A stretch of 64,000 nucleotides of DNA from Oxalobacteraceae bacterium (GTDB lineage Bacteria > Pseudomonadota > Gammaproteobacteria > Burkholderiales > Burkholderiaceae_D). Below the pieces are notes generated by a model. It had not been told where the DNA came from, did no database searches, and was given only the letters and a program-made list of their open reading frames with translations. Within the stretch, counting starts at the first letter, position 1; each line of letters begins with the position of its first letter. The stretch spans positions 183,643-247,642 of the forward strand of contig CANCDR010000003.1 of assembly GCA_947374865.1 (NCBI GenBank), in the 5' to 3' direction. Positions 52,236 to 61,075 of this stretch are shown here, one piece after another. Position numbers and translations under genes: made by a program.

Positions 52236-52880
52236 CTAATGTTGCATGCTTGGGACAAGCCGATGGTTCATCGCGTACTTCACCATATCGGCCAGAGAAT
52301 GCATGGCCATTTTGTGCAAAATGCGCGTTTTGTGGGTGGAGACGGTTTTGGCAGATAGATGCAGGAGTTCAGCGATTTCAGAGACGGTTTTGCCCGCAAC
52401 GAGCAGGCTGAATACCTCGAATTCACGATTCGATAATTCTTTGTGCGGCAGACATTCGCTCGCAGGCATGGCATCCATCGCCAGCTGTTCAGCTACCGCA
52501 TTGCTGATGTACGGGCGTCCTGAGGCCAGCTTTCGAATCGCGCACAGCAGCTGTGTGCCGGCACTTTCTTTGGTCAGATAGCCGCGCGCACCGGCGCGAA
52601 AGGTGCGCACGGCGTATTGCTCTTCGTCGTGCATGGTGAGCACCAGAATGGGTAACTTGGGCGCTTCATCCTTGATCTGGCGAATCAATTCAACCCCGCT
52701 GCGACCCGGCATCGACAGATCCAGCAGCAGCAGATCAAATCCACCCTTGCGCACTTGGGCCAGCGCTTCAAAGCCATCTGTGGCTTCACCGACGACGACA
52801 ATGTCGTCGGCGCCATCGAGGATACGCTTTAAGCCTTCGCGCATGATGGTGTGATCGTCGGCCAGAACAACGCGTATCAT
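52236..52880 (-). CDS. NarL/FixJ-family response regulator
   Basis: 214 aa. Receiver with acidic pocket VVLADDHTIMREG and phospho-acceptor in LLLDLSMPGRSG, Thr/Lys switch in LVLTMHDEEQ and YLTKESAG. LuxR-type HTH: LSNREFEVFSLLVAGKTVSEIAELLHLSAKTVSTHKTRILHKM. The gene starts 10 bp after the sensor kinase stop, so they form a two-component pair on the minus strand. Confidence 0.95.
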   Translation of the reverse strand: MIRVVLADDHTIMREGLKRILDGADDIVVVGEATDGFEALAQVRKGGFDLLLLDLSMPGRSGVELIRQIKDEAPKLPILVLTMHDEEQYAVRTFRAGARGYLTKESAGTQLLCAIRKLASGRPYISNAVAEQLAMDAMPASECLPHKELSNREFEVFSLLVAGKTVSEIAELLHLSAKTVSTHKTRILHKMAMHSLADMVKYAMNHRLVPSMQH

Positions 52881-52890
52881 GCCGGGCCAA

Positions 52891-53745
52891 TCACGTGGTC
52901 GATGCCGTCAGTGCTTCATCGTGCAGGGGCAGACGGATGCGAATTTCAGTTCCCGAGCCCTTGATATGATGGATCGTGAGCTGGCCGCCCAGCGCTGTTG
53001 CGCGCTGACGCATACCGATCAGACCAAATGAATCGATTTTTTTCAGACTCAATGGTGCGATGCCGGTGCCGTTGTCACGAATGGCCAGATTGATGTGCTC
53101 CTCACGGCAGTCAACGCAGACATCGACCTGACTGGCATGGGCATGTTTGGCAACGTTATTGAGGGCTTCTTGCACCATGCGATAGATCGGCGTTTTCAGC
53201 CGCTGCGGAATACCCGGTTCGACCGCCGGCTGAATAAAGCGCGTGACGATCCGGTGACGTTTTTGAAAACTGGAGGTTAGCAGTGTCAACGCGCTCATCA
53301 GACCAAAATCTTCCAGTATCTTGGGCGGCAGGTCGGCGATGATACGCCGCACTGAGACCACCATGGCGTCGACTAATTCGTTAATATTATTAATCGGCTG
53401 CTCGAGCTCGGGCCGATTATTTGGTATGCGTGCGCGCAGAACGGCGAGGTCGATTTTCATGGCCGAGAGCAGCTGGCCTAGGTCATCATGCATGTCATGT
53501 GCCAGCCGACGCTGCTCTTCTTCGCGCATCTTATCGAAGGCGGCGACGATTTTTTCCAGTTCGCGGTGTGATTTTGTCAGGGCCGCGTGGCGCGACTCGT
53601 TGGTCAAACGTCGCGTCAGCGGTGGGGTGATTTTATCGGCGATTATTTGCACGTCGTGCTCACTTGGATGATCACATGGAGGGCGGAAAATCAGATGAGA
53701 CAATATTCGCCCATGCGTCAATTTGATGTAAAAATGATTTGTCAT
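52891..53745 (-). CDS. Cytoplasmic histidine kinase, NarX/DegS-type
   Basis: 284 aa. There is no membrane segment or recognisable sensor domain; the first ~55 residues are unassigned. HisKA_3 with phospho-His in AHDMHDDLGQLLSAMKIDLAVL, HATPase with YRMVQEALNNVAKHAHASQ and IRDNGTGIAPLSL. It probably senses via a partner or an N-terminal coiled coil, and phosphorylates the regulator encoded 10 bp downstream. Confidence 0.9.
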   Translation of the reverse strand: MTNHFYIKLTHGRILSHLIFRPPCDHPSEHDVQIIADKITPPLTRRLTNESRHAALTKSHRELEKIVAAFDKMREEEQRRLAHDMHDDLGQLLSAMKIDLAVLRARIPNNRPELEQPINNINELVDAMVVSVRRIIADLPPKILEDFGLMSALTLLTSSFQKRHRIVTRFIQPAVEPGIPQRLKTPIYRMVQEALNNVAKHAHASQVDVCVDCREEHINLAIRDNGTGIAPLSLKKIDSFGLIGMRQRATALGGQLTIHHIKGSGTEIRIRLPLHDEALTASTT

Positions 53746-54107
53746 ACCAGTTGACCATTGCGTGAGGGTGATGGTTCCGGCCCAGATGCAGACGACGTTG
53801 AAGCTGATGCATCAGGCCGGCGGGAGGCGTCACAAAAGGCCTCCTCCAATGCTGGATGGTAGTAAATTGATATGCAGACTACAACTGGTAATTCCGGCAG
53901 TTTGTGGATAATTTGTTCGATGTCAGTGATAAATTTTTAGTGGCATGAAATGTGCTTTTGCAATATGGTGCGCATTGTTAAAATGATGCGCCATATTTGA
54001 CTGTAAAATTCGCTGCCGCCTGCGATTACCTGCGTGGGGTAAGGAGACGATTTCGTGCGCATTCAGTGTGCATTTTTTGCGCATTTTTGCGCATTCAATA
54101 GGAGAAG
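53746..54107. other. Intergenic region with four TGCGCATT copies
   Basis: 362 bp without a gene between divergent units. The octamer TGCGCATT occurs at 53969-53976, 54056-54063, 54078-54085 and 54088-54095, plus a near copy TGTGCATT at 54068-54075. These could be operator copies for the DUF2721 gene, or a simple repetitive tract. Confidence 0.55.
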
Positions 54108-54560
54108 ATTATCGTCATTCAGCTCGACGACATTAGTCACGCCATTCAGTTAGCGATCGCCCCCGTCTTTTTACTTACCGGGGTGGGGACCAATTTAACC
54201 GTGCTCACGAATCGATTAGCGCGCATCATCGATCGCTCCCGCGTGCTGGAGGGACGTATCACCAATGCCGAGGACGGCGCGCGAACATTGATGGCCAATG
54301 AACTTCGCACGCTGTATGGCCGCTCGCATCTGATTCATCGGGCCATCACGCTTTCGACATCCAGCGCCTTACTGGTCTGTATCATGATTTCGACGCTGTT
54401 TATTGGTGCAGCACTTGACATTAATTTGGGCAAGCCTATTGCAGGCTTGTTCGTCCTTGCCATGCTGGCCCTGATCGGCGGCTTTATTTTCTTTTTGCGC
54501 GAAATTTTTATGGCCACATCTTCCCTCTCGAAAGGGCGGGCAGACCAGTTTGATCAGTAG
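54108..54560 (+). CDS. DUF2721 membrane protein with probable non-AUG start
   Basis: About 150 aa. Family text is clear: ISHAIQLAIAPVFLLTGVGTNLTVLTNRLARIIDRSR, then two membrane helices (ALLVCIMISTLFIGAAL and IAGLFVLAMLALIGGFIFFLREIFMA). A GTG at 54183 would cut off the first conserved hydrophobic segment and has no ribosome site. The open frame reaches upstream to a stop at 54099 without ATG, GTG or TTG. AGGAGA (54100-54105) is followed by ATT (54108) and ATC (54111), giving I-I-V-I-Q-L-D-D. The start is therefore probably ATT or ATC, as in infC and pcnB, unless the sequence has an error. Function of the family is unknown. Confidence 0.75.
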   Translation: MIVIQLDDISHAIQLAIAPVFLLTGVGTNLTVLTNRLARIIDRSRVLEGRITNAEDGARTLMANELRTLYGRSHLIHRAITLSTSSALLVCIMISTLFIGAALDINLGKPIAGLFVLAMLALIGGFIFFLREIFMATSSLSKGRADQFDQ

Positions 54561-54579
54561 TTAAGACGCAGAACGCGCA

Positions 54580-54603
54580 CGCCGGCCGCCATGCGCGCCG
54601 GCG
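54580..54603. terminator. GC-rich hairpin between convergent genes
   Basis: CGCCGGC (54580-54586) and GCCGGCG (54597-54603) form a 7-bp stem with a 10-nt loop, 19 bp after the DUF2721 stop. No T-run follows; a weak terminator is possible. Confidence 0.4.
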
Positions 54604-54638
54604 ATGCACTATAGCTAGCTGTCACGCCATGTGAATGC

Positions 54639-54836
54639 TCAGGCGAGCGCCTCTTTGGCCGCCTGTTCCGGCGTTAAGCCGTCGTAGAACAGGTCGGTGA
54701 ACCATTCGACTTCTTCTTCAATGTGTTCCTGCGCCTGCGCCTGGCTTGCTCCGCCGGCGATGAGGAAGGCTTCTACCTCGATGCACCATTGAATCACTGC
54801 CAGCGTTTCTTCATCCAGCGCTTCTTTCTTTGCCAT
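54639..54836 (-). CDS. Small acidic protein of unknown function
   Basis: 65 aa from the ATG at 54836; GGAG lies 5 bp upstream (a tandem ATG at 54839 is too close to it). The text AKKEALDEETLAVIQWCIEVEAFLIAGGASQAQAQEHIEEEVEWFTDLFYDGLTPEQAAKEALA is helical, soluble and strongly acidic. No motif is recognised. The good ribosome site and regular composition support a real gene. Confidence 0.7.
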   Translation of the reverse strand: MAKKEALDEETLAVIQWCIEVEAFLIAGGASQAQAQEHIEEEVEWFTDLFYDGLTPEQAAKEALA

Positions 54837-55080
54837 CATTACTCCATATGAGGTTTTGTAGCCGAAGATAAACCTAAGTCTCACTTAAGCTAGCAGATTA
54901 TTTTGTCACTGCGCAACGCTAATAGTAACGGATATCGACATAGCCCATCGAATCAATGGGCTGCTTTTGTGGTCGGTGTATTTTCTGTCCAGAGCCAGTA
55001 CATTGACCATGCCTTGCTGCTGGAATTCGAGGTGGAACTTAGTGAGGATAAGTAGACCTCGCATGAACTAGTGGAGATAA

Positions 55081-56016
55081 TTAATCAAGGATTCCCCAGC
55101 CAAATAATTGATAAATTCCCTGTTCGTCGAAATTAAAATCACGCACATAGAATCCTCTTGGCACTCTGGGAAGTGGCGTTAATTCTCCGCCATTTAATGC
55201 TCTTGCATGACCAACGCGTTGGAGATCGCTTCGCAAAGACAAAAAGGAAAGTTGTACATTCTGCCTAAATTGTTCGAGCCTATTTCGTTCTAAAATCAAC
55301 GGGGTCGATCCTAATCTTCTTGGTTCTTCAGTGGGTTCAAAAACATTACGACGGAAGGGTGGGGGTTCACGATCATTGGGAAGCTGTAAGCTATTTATGT
55401 TAATAAAATATTCAAAAAGTGGCTCAAATTCAGACGGAAGTCGTGTATTTCTTATCGCCCTCCACAAATAATCGTAATTGTCACTGACGGTCGAGATGAG
55501 CATTCTCTGACGTCGAAAATAGTGAAGGATAACAAAACATCGATGATTTACGCTTATCGGTCGCAATACGCTTGGAAGGGCGCGCGTTGTCGACGTCAGC
55601 AAAAAATCAGCTTGGGGGTCAGATATGGAATTATTTTCAAGAGTAAGTGGCGCTGACAACGCCTGCTGATGCTGTCTGAAACTTGGCCAATCTTGACTTG
55701 CAAAGCGCTCACATGTTTCAGTTATTGCGTGAGGGGTGTTCTGTGCAGTAGATGAAGAGTCAAGTGCAAGGCAATCGCGCGCTTGACTCGCGGCTGCAAA
55801 TCGATGCTCGCTAGCTGTCGAAATTCTACGCGACGCCACTCTTTGTTTTTTTTGTGGCGGTTCTTTTATATTTTCCTCGTCGCCGGGTGCCACCACCAGC
55901 TGCGGAAACTGCATCATCATCAATGCATTTGCCACCACAAAATGTGTCGCTGCAGCGTAGCTCGATAAGCTAGGAGTAAAGAGCGTAAAAATAAGAATAA
56001 GTCGGCTGATTCGCAT
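55081..56016 (-). CDS. AT-rich orphan secreted protein
   Basis: 311 aa from the ATG at 56016, chosen because a signal peptide starts there (RISRLILIFTLFTPSLSSYAAA); an in-frame start at 56076 would add 20 residues. Neither has an SD. After the signal comes a disordered, basic stretch (EPPQKKQRVASRRIS), then a Ser/Thr-rich region and a mixed domain with many Arg, Phe and Leu (LRPISVNHRCFVILHYFRRQR, GFYVRDFNFDEQGIYQLF). Base composition is visibly more AT-rich than neighbours, suggesting acquisition by transfer. No family recognised. Confidence 0.65.
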   Translation of the reverse strand: MRISRLILIFTLFTPSLSSYAAATHFVVANALMMMQFPQLVVAPGDEENIKEPPQKKQRVASRRISTASEHRFAAASQARDCLALDSSSTAQNTPHAITETCERFASQDWPSFRQHQQALSAPLTLENNSISDPQADFLLTSTTRALPSVLRPISVNHRCFVILHYFRRQRMLISTVSDNYDYLWRAIRNTRLPSEFEPLFEYFININSLQLPNDREPPPFRRNVFEPTEEPRRLGSTPLILERNRLEQFRQNVQLSFLSLRSDLQRVGHARALNGGELTPLPRVPRGFYVRDFNFDEQGIYQLFGWGILD

Positions 56017-56231
56017 GTGATTGAAAGAGGAGTAGGCCTTAAAAATCAGGCATGATTGCTGACTTTTAAATTGCATAAGTCAAGCAAACGCGAAGGGCAA
56101 CCAAGGTTCAGATTAATGAGCACATCGTGTCATGTCAACCAAGTCTCATCGTGTTTTTTTATGCGTGTGTGCGCCTACAACAAAGAATGCTTGCGTGAAG
56201 CTAATTTGAAAAATGAGGAGGAATTTTTAAG

Positions 56232-56254
56232 GCCATGGGCAGTGTACCCATGGC
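56232..56254. terminator. 8-bp hairpin downstream of the cation exporter gene
   Basis: GCCATGGG (56232-56239) and CCCATGGC (56247-56254) pair across a 7-nt loop, 45 bp beyond the stop of the minus-strand exporter gene. There is no T-run on that strand, so the role is uncertain. Confidence 0.4.
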
Positions 56255-56298
56255 TTATTGATCAGCAGTTATTGGTCGGGATGCTGCGGTGCGCAAGT

Positions 56299-57297
56299 TC
56301 AGACCAGATGTTCCGGCGCCAGCTTGCACGGTGCGGCCTGATCGCCTGATTCAATTTGCACGGTGGCGTGGCCGATCGAAAAACGGCTTTGCAGGCTTTC
56401 GCTGATCTCACTCAGAAAATGATCACCCGGTGTACCACCGGGCAGCACCAGATGGGCGGTGAGCGCGGTTTCGGTGGTGCTCATGCCCCAAATGTGCAGG
56501 TCATGCACTTCGGTCACGCCCGGCAGTGCCGCCAGATAGCTGCGAACGGCGAGCGGATCAATTCCCGGCGGGACGGCATGCAGGCTCAGGTTGATCGCAT
56601 CACGTAATAGGCTCCAGGTGCCGGCGACGATGATCACGGCGATTACCAGACTGATCGCCGGATCAAGCCATTGCCAGCCGGTCAGCAGGACCACCCCACC
56701 AGTGACGACCACCGCGCCGGAAATGAGCGCATCGGCCACCATGTGCAGGAAGGCCCCGCGAATATTCAGATCACCCTTGCGACCGGCCATGAACAGTAGG
56801 GCCGTGGCAGTATTAATCACCACGCCAATGGCGGCGATGATCATCACGGTTTGACCATCGACTGAACCTGGATGACCAAAGCGCTGGACTGCTTCCCAGG
56901 CGATGCCGCCAGTGACAAACATGAGTAGGACAGCATTGATCAGAGCTGCCAGAATGGAGCTGCTACGTAAGCCGTAGGTAAAGCGGGTCGAGGGGTGGCG
57001 ACGTGTGAGTCTGCTGGCATACCACGCCAGCAGCAGACCAAAGACGTCCGACAGATTATGTCCGGCGTCGGCCAGCAATGCCATCGAATTCGCCAGTAAG
57101 CCATACACGACTTCGGCGACCACAAAGCCTAAATTTAAGGTGATGCCGATGGCGAAGGCGCGGCCGAAATCTTTGGGAGCGTGATGGTGGCCATGAGGGT
57201 GGCCGTGTCCATGTCCATGGTCGTGATGGTCATGGTCATGTGCAGCGTGTGCGGCATGTGCATCATGGACGTGTTGCAAAGGTTCGTGCTGGGCCAT
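56299..57297 (-). CDS. CDF-family divalent metal cation exporter (CzcD/ZitB-like)
   Basis: 332 aa. A His-rich N-terminal tail (HDHDHHDHGHGHGHPHGHHH) precedes six predicted membrane helices. TM2 has [19 protein letters not shown] and TM5 has HMVADALISGAVVV, carrying the paired His/Asp zinc site of cation diffusion facilitators. The C-terminal cytosolic domain (GVTEVHDLHIWGMSTTETALTAHLVL) is the ferredoxin-like dimerisation part. It exports Zn2+ or similar ions by proton antiport. Confidence 0.95.
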   Translation of the reverse strand: MAQHEPLQHVHDAHAAHAAHDHDHHDHGHGHGHPHGHHHAPKDFGRAFAIGITLNLGFVVAEVVYGLLANSMALLADAGHNLSDVFGLLLAWYASRLTRRHPSTRFTYGLRSSSILAALINAVLLMFVTGGIAWEAVQRFGHPGSVDGQTVMIIAAIGVVINTATALLFMAGRKGDLNIRGAFLHMVADALISGAVVVTGGVVLLTGWQWLDPAISLVIAVIIVAGTWSLLRDAINLSLHAVPPGIDPLAVRSYLAALPGVTEVHDLHIWGMSTTETALTAHLVLPGGTPGDHFLSEISESLQSRFSIGHATVQIESGDQAAPCKLAPEHLV

Positions 57298-57411
57298 GGT
57301 CAGCCATCTTTCAGGTAAAAAAAGTACACGCAGAATAGCGTATCAACTACTTTTGTGCTCGGCGGTGACGAATTTGTTCCGCCAGGGCCAGCGAACTCAG
57401 GGCCTGCTGCT

Positions 57412-58947
57412 TCAGGCAAAACCGCTCACCGGACAGGTGCCTGTCGCCGTCAGTTCGCCGGTCAGCCAGGCCAGCACCGCTTCCAGCGCCGGCGCCGCGA
57501 AACCATAGGTCAACAGTGCCGGTGCAGCAATATCGAGCGCCTGATAGGGGTTCCACAGCGCCAGATGCAAATCCGGCCGCCAGTGCGCCCGTACCTGTGG
57601 GCCATAGCGCAGACGCGAGGTCGAGGCGAGGATCACAAAGCGGCCATCCTCGGGCAGACTGTGCCAGTCAAATTGTTCAGCATCAGCGAAGGTCGTCAGC
57701 GCCACATCAAAGCTTTGTGCCAGTACCGCCATGAGGGTCGTACTCGAAACCCCGACTTCGGCGACGCCATCACTGACTGACTCTTGACGCATCACCAGTC
57801 GGATCGCGGTTCCGGCAGGTGGGCGCGCATTTGCGGGCGCGTTTGCACCACGAAACGTCAACGCTGCGCGCCAGGCGCGCGCCATGAGGGCTTTATCTGC
57901 GTCGGCGGTCTGATAGGTGTCCGGCTGGCTGCGATACGTCTGCGCGAGCTGCGCCAAACGACGCTGATGCACATGCATGTCCGCCAGCGCCAAGCCGCCG
58001 TTCAGGATGGCCTCGCTGATGGCGTCCAGGGTCTGCTCCTGCACCGCCCGATCGCCCAGCGCCATCACCATATCGGCACCAGCAGCCAGCGCTTGCACCG
58101 CCGCCGCGCCGGCGCCATAGATGCCGGCGATGGCTTGCATGTCCATACTGTCGGTGATGACGACACCAGCATACTGCCATTGGCTGCGCAGCAGGTCGGT
58201 GAGGATGGCATGCGACAGCGTGGCAGGATACGTCGCATCCAGCGCGGGATAGACGATGTGCGCACTCATGATGGCCGGTGCGTTCTCTAAAGCTAAGCGA
58301 AACGGTGCGAACTCGCCTTGTTCGAGTTCGGCCAGTGATTTGTCGACCACCGGCAGGGCGCGATGCGAATCGACATGGGTATCACCATGACCAGGAAAAT
58401 GTTTGACGCAGCAGGCCACACCTTCGGCATGACTGCCTTCCATCCAGGCCATTGCCAGCGCTGCGGCCGGCCGTGCTTCGGAGCCGAAGGAACGTTCGGC
58501 AATCACCGGATTATGCGGATTATTATTCAGATCCAATACGGGCGCGAAATTCCAGTTAAAGCCCAGCGCCCTGATCGCGCGCGCAACGGCAGCGCCCACT
58601 TCGCGCGCGAGTGATATATCGCCAACGGCGCCCATTGCCATCGCCGAGGGCGGCGCCGGTACCCAGGTCACTCTGACGACCGCGCCGCCTTCCTGGTCCA
58701 GTGCGATGAGGCACTGCGGGCCCATGACAGTTCGTAAATCTGTCGTCAGTCTTAAAAGTTGTTCTGCGTCGCGCATGTTTTGCCGAAACAGGCACACCGC
58801 ACGAATACCATTGGTGCGCAAAAATTGCGCCGTATCGGCATCCAGTTCGGTGCCCGTAATACGAACCATGATGAGGCTGCCGGCAATCTGCCGTGCTGCA
58901 TCGTACGCTAGTGACTGAATGGGCGGCATGGGGGTGGTATGGCTCAA
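57412..58947 (-). CDS. nagZ: Beta-N-acetylhexosaminidase, GH3 (NagZ-like) with C-terminal extension
   Basis: 511 aa. ALDQEGGAVVRV, the NagZ signature KHFPGHGDTHVDSHRALP (182-199) and catalytic nucleophile D266 in VVITDSMDM are present. It is about 170 residues longer than E. coli NagZ: the extra part (from ~350) resembles the alpha/beta sandwich C-terminal domain of larger GH3 enzymes. No signal peptide, so it acts in the cytoplasm on GlcNAc-anhydro-muropeptides or chito-oligomers. The TTG start overlaps the upstream gene's stop by 4 bp; ATG at 58929 is the alternative. Last gene of the amino-sugar operon. Confidence 0.9.
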   Translation of the reverse strand: MSHTTPMPPIQSLAYDAARQIAGSLIMVRITGTELDADTAQFLRTNGIRAVCLFRQNMRDAEQLLRLTTDLRTVMGPQCLIALDQEGGAVVRVTWVPAPPSAMAMGAVGDISLAREVGAAVARAIRALGFNWNFAPVLDLNNNPHNPVIAERSFGSEARPAAALAMAWMEGSHAEGVACCVKHFPGHGDTHVDSHRALPVVDKSLAELEQGEFAPFRLALENAPAIMSAHIVYPALDATYPATLSHAILTDLLRSQWQYAGVVITDSMDMQAIAGIYGAGAAAVQALAAGADMVMALGDRAVQEQTLDAISEAILNGGLALADMHVHQRRLAQLAQTYRSQPDTYQTADADKALMARAWRAALTFRGANAPANARPPAGTAIRLVMRQESVSDGVAEVGVSSTTLMAVLAQSFDVALTTFADAEQFDWHSLPEDGRFVILASTSRLRYGPQVRAHWRPDLHLALWNPYQALDIAAPALLTYGFAAPALEAVLAWLTGELTATGTCPVSGFA

Positions 58948-59954
58948 TGGGTCTTGGTGACTTTATTCAGATGACGCGGTTTATCCGGATCCATACCGCG
59001 CGCAATGGCCAGATCCGCAGCCAGCATATAAAACGCTTGAATCGCCACGATGGGATCCAGATCGGCTGTGGCGGCGACGGGCAGTGTCAGGGTGCGCTCC
59101 GCGACATCTTCGGGGGCGGCCAATAATACATTCGCCCCCCGTTCGCGCATCTCCTGCGCCAAGGCCAGCAGACCGGCTTGACCCGGCCCGCGGGTGGCAA
59201 AAATCAGTAAGGGATAGCCTTCATCGATGAGCGCCATCGGACCGTGTTTGATTTCTGCGCCGCTGAAGGCTTCGGCCTGAATGGCGGAGGTTTCTTTGAA
59301 TTTGAGCGCGGCTTCGAGGGCGATCGGCAGACCCGGACCACGGCCGACCACCATGATGCGTTGCGCCGGCACCAGCGCTTCCAACGCCGCCGACCAGTCA
59401 CTATTAGCGGCCAGCGTGAGCGTATCCGGTAAGTCGTCGATCGCCGCCATGAGCGCTGCATCAGCGCCCCAATGGGCAATCAGACGCGCACTGGCGACCA
59501 AGCTGGCGATGAAGCTCTTGGTTGCTGCTACGCTCAACTCCGCGCCGGCGTGCAGCGGCATACACCATTCGGCGGCCTGCGCCAGTGGTGAACTGGCGTC
59601 GTTGACGAGAGCGACAGTGCGCGCCTCGCCGGCCCGAAAATAGTTCAGCGTATCGATCAGATCCGGACTCTGACCGGATTGAGAAATCGCGATCGCCAAG
59701 GCATTCTGTGCGATCAGCGGCGCGCCGTATAAGGTCACCAGCGACATCGGCAGCGAAGCCGCAATGCGTCCCAAACGCGCCATGATCAAATAAGTGCAAT
59801 AGTTGGCCGCATGGTCCGAGCTGCCACGGGCAATCGTCAATACACTGGCCGGTGGACCATCACGCAAGGCGCGACCTAGTTCGGCATAGCGCGCCTGATC
59901 CTGTTGCAGCTGATGTGCCACGCATGTGGCGGCACCAGCGGCTTCCTTACGCAT
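58944..59954 (-). CDS. SIS-domain glucosamine-6-phosphate deaminase (NagB-II type)
   Basis: 336 aa from the ATG at 59954, overlapping the nagA stop by 8 bp; a TTG at 59966 is possible. Two SIS domains: ARGSSDHAANYCTYL and SQSGQSPDLIDTLN in the first, GRGPGLPIALEAALKFKETSAIQAEAFSGAEIKHGPMALID in the second. It is like the isomerase half of GlmS without the glutaminase domain. In this operon it should convert glucosamine-6-phosphate to fructose-6-phosphate, replacing classical NagB. Confidence 0.9.
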   Translation of the reverse strand: MRKEAAGAATCVAHQLQQDQARYAELGRALRDGPPASVLTIARGSSDHAANYCTYLIMARLGRIAASLPMSLVTLYGAPLIAQNALAIAISQSGQSPDLIDTLNYFRAGEARTVALVNDASSPLAQAAEWCMPLHAGAELSVAATKSFIASLVASARLIAHWGADAALMAAIDDLPDTLTLAANSDWSAALEALVPAQRIMVVGRGPGLPIALEAALKFKETSAIQAEAFSGAEIKHGPMALIDEGYPLLIFATRGPGQAGLLALAQEMRERGANVLLAAPEDVAERTLTLPVAATADLDPIVAIQAFYMLAADLAIARGMDPDKPRHLNKVTKTH

Positions 59955-61062
59955 GGCCGAGGTCAATGGGTTCTCCTTCTACATAGACTGCTGTGAGTTG
60001 GAGATTCGAATCAAGCAGCAGCAGATCGGCATACGCGTTCTGGCACAGTCGGCCGCGATCAGACAGACCAAGAAAGTCTGCTGCATTGGTCGATACCCGT
60101 CGTGAGGCATCGGCCAGCGTGAGGCCGAGGCCGACCAGATTACGCAAGGCCTGATCCATCGTCAGCGTACTGCCGGCCAGAGTGCCGTCGGCCAGGCGCA
60201 CGCCGCCTAAGCATTTATGCACCTGCTGGCGGCCCAGCATATACGCGCCATCGGGCATGCCGGTAGCAGCCGTGGAATCGGTCACGCAATAAAGCTGCGG
60301 AATCGCGCGCAGGGCCGTGCGGATGGCGCCCGGATGCACATGCAGCAGATCTGGAATCAGTTCGGCATAATTGGCATGCGCCAGCGCGGCGCCGGCCATG
60401 CCGGGTGCGCGATGATGAAATGGGCTCATCGCATTGAACAAATGAGCAAAGCCTGTTGCGCCGGCTTCCAGGGCAGCGAGTCCGTCTTCATAGCTGCCCA
60501 GCGTGTGGCCGATTTGAATGCGGATACCGGTCTCGGCCAGCAGACGCACCAGCGCCAGATTGCCCTCCATTTCAGGCGCCACCGTAATCAGGCGCAGCGG
60601 CGCAATGGCCTGCATGCGTTGGATTGCTTCGATGGTGGCCGCTTGTACAAAGTCGGGTTGGGCACCGAGTTTGCCCGGATTGATGTAAGGGCCTTCCAGA
60701 TGCACCCCCAGCACGCGCGCGCGGCCGGGCTGACGCTGTGCCACAGCCTGGGCAATGCCCTGCAGGGCAGCGTCCAGATCATTCTGTGGCGCTGTCATGG
60801 TGGTGGCTAGCAAACTGGTCGTGCCATGCTGGACGTGTAGCCTGGCGACGGTATCGACGGCGTCGCCGCCATCCATGATGTCGCGCCCGCCACCGCCATG
60901 CACATGCAGATCGATAAAGCCGGGCAGGATCAGGGTATCGCCTGGTGCGGGCGCAGTGATCTGTTCGCCTTCTACGGCGAGGATGCGTTGATCAAAGCGG
61001 ATACTGCCTTTGATCCAACCCTGTTCGGTCAGGATCGTGCCATGCTGTTGAAATGGCGTCAT
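59947..61062 (-). CDS. nagA: N-acetylglucosamine-6-phosphate deacetylase
   Basis: 371 aa from the ATG at 61062, 13 bp past the kinase stop; a longer frame to 61140 would overlap the kinase gene. Amidohydrolase motifs: LPGFIDLHVHGGGG, LEGPYINPGKLGA, GFAHLFNAMSP, and VTDSTAATGMPDG with the catalytic Asp. It removes acetate from GlcNAc-6-phosphate made by the kinase upstream and hands glucosamine-6-phosphate to the SIS enzyme downstream. Confidence 0.94.
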   Translation of the reverse strand: MTPFQQHGTILTEQGWIKGSIRFDQRILAVEGEQITAPAPGDTLILPGFIDLHVHGGGGRDIMDGGDAVDTVARLHVQHGTTSLLATTMTAPQNDLDAALQGIAQAVAQRQPGRARVLGVHLEGPYINPGKLGAQPDFVQAATIEAIQRMQAIAPLRLITVAPEMEGNLALVRLLAETGIRIQIGHTLGSYEDGLAALEAGATGFAHLFNAMSPFHHRAPGMAGAALAHANYAELIPDLLHVHPGAIRTALRAIPQLYCVTDSTAATGMPDGAYMLGRQQVHKCLGGVRLADGTLAGSTLTMDQALRNLVGLGLTLADASRRVSTNAADFLGLSDRGRLCQNAYADLLLLDSNLQLTAVYVEGEPIDLGHA

Positions 61063-61075
61063 CGGTGCGGCACTT

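Noticed and set aside
45000..54560. Whole two-component region as a genomic island
   Set aside because: Composition, operon layout and PHB and regulatory gene content look like normal core chromosome; no integrase, tRNA or flanking repeat was seen.
56056..56349. 97-codon open frame on + next to the cation exporter
   Set aside because: It overlaps the exporter 3' end and the orphan gene 5' end, crosses a hairpin, lacks a ribosome site and has no recognisable features.
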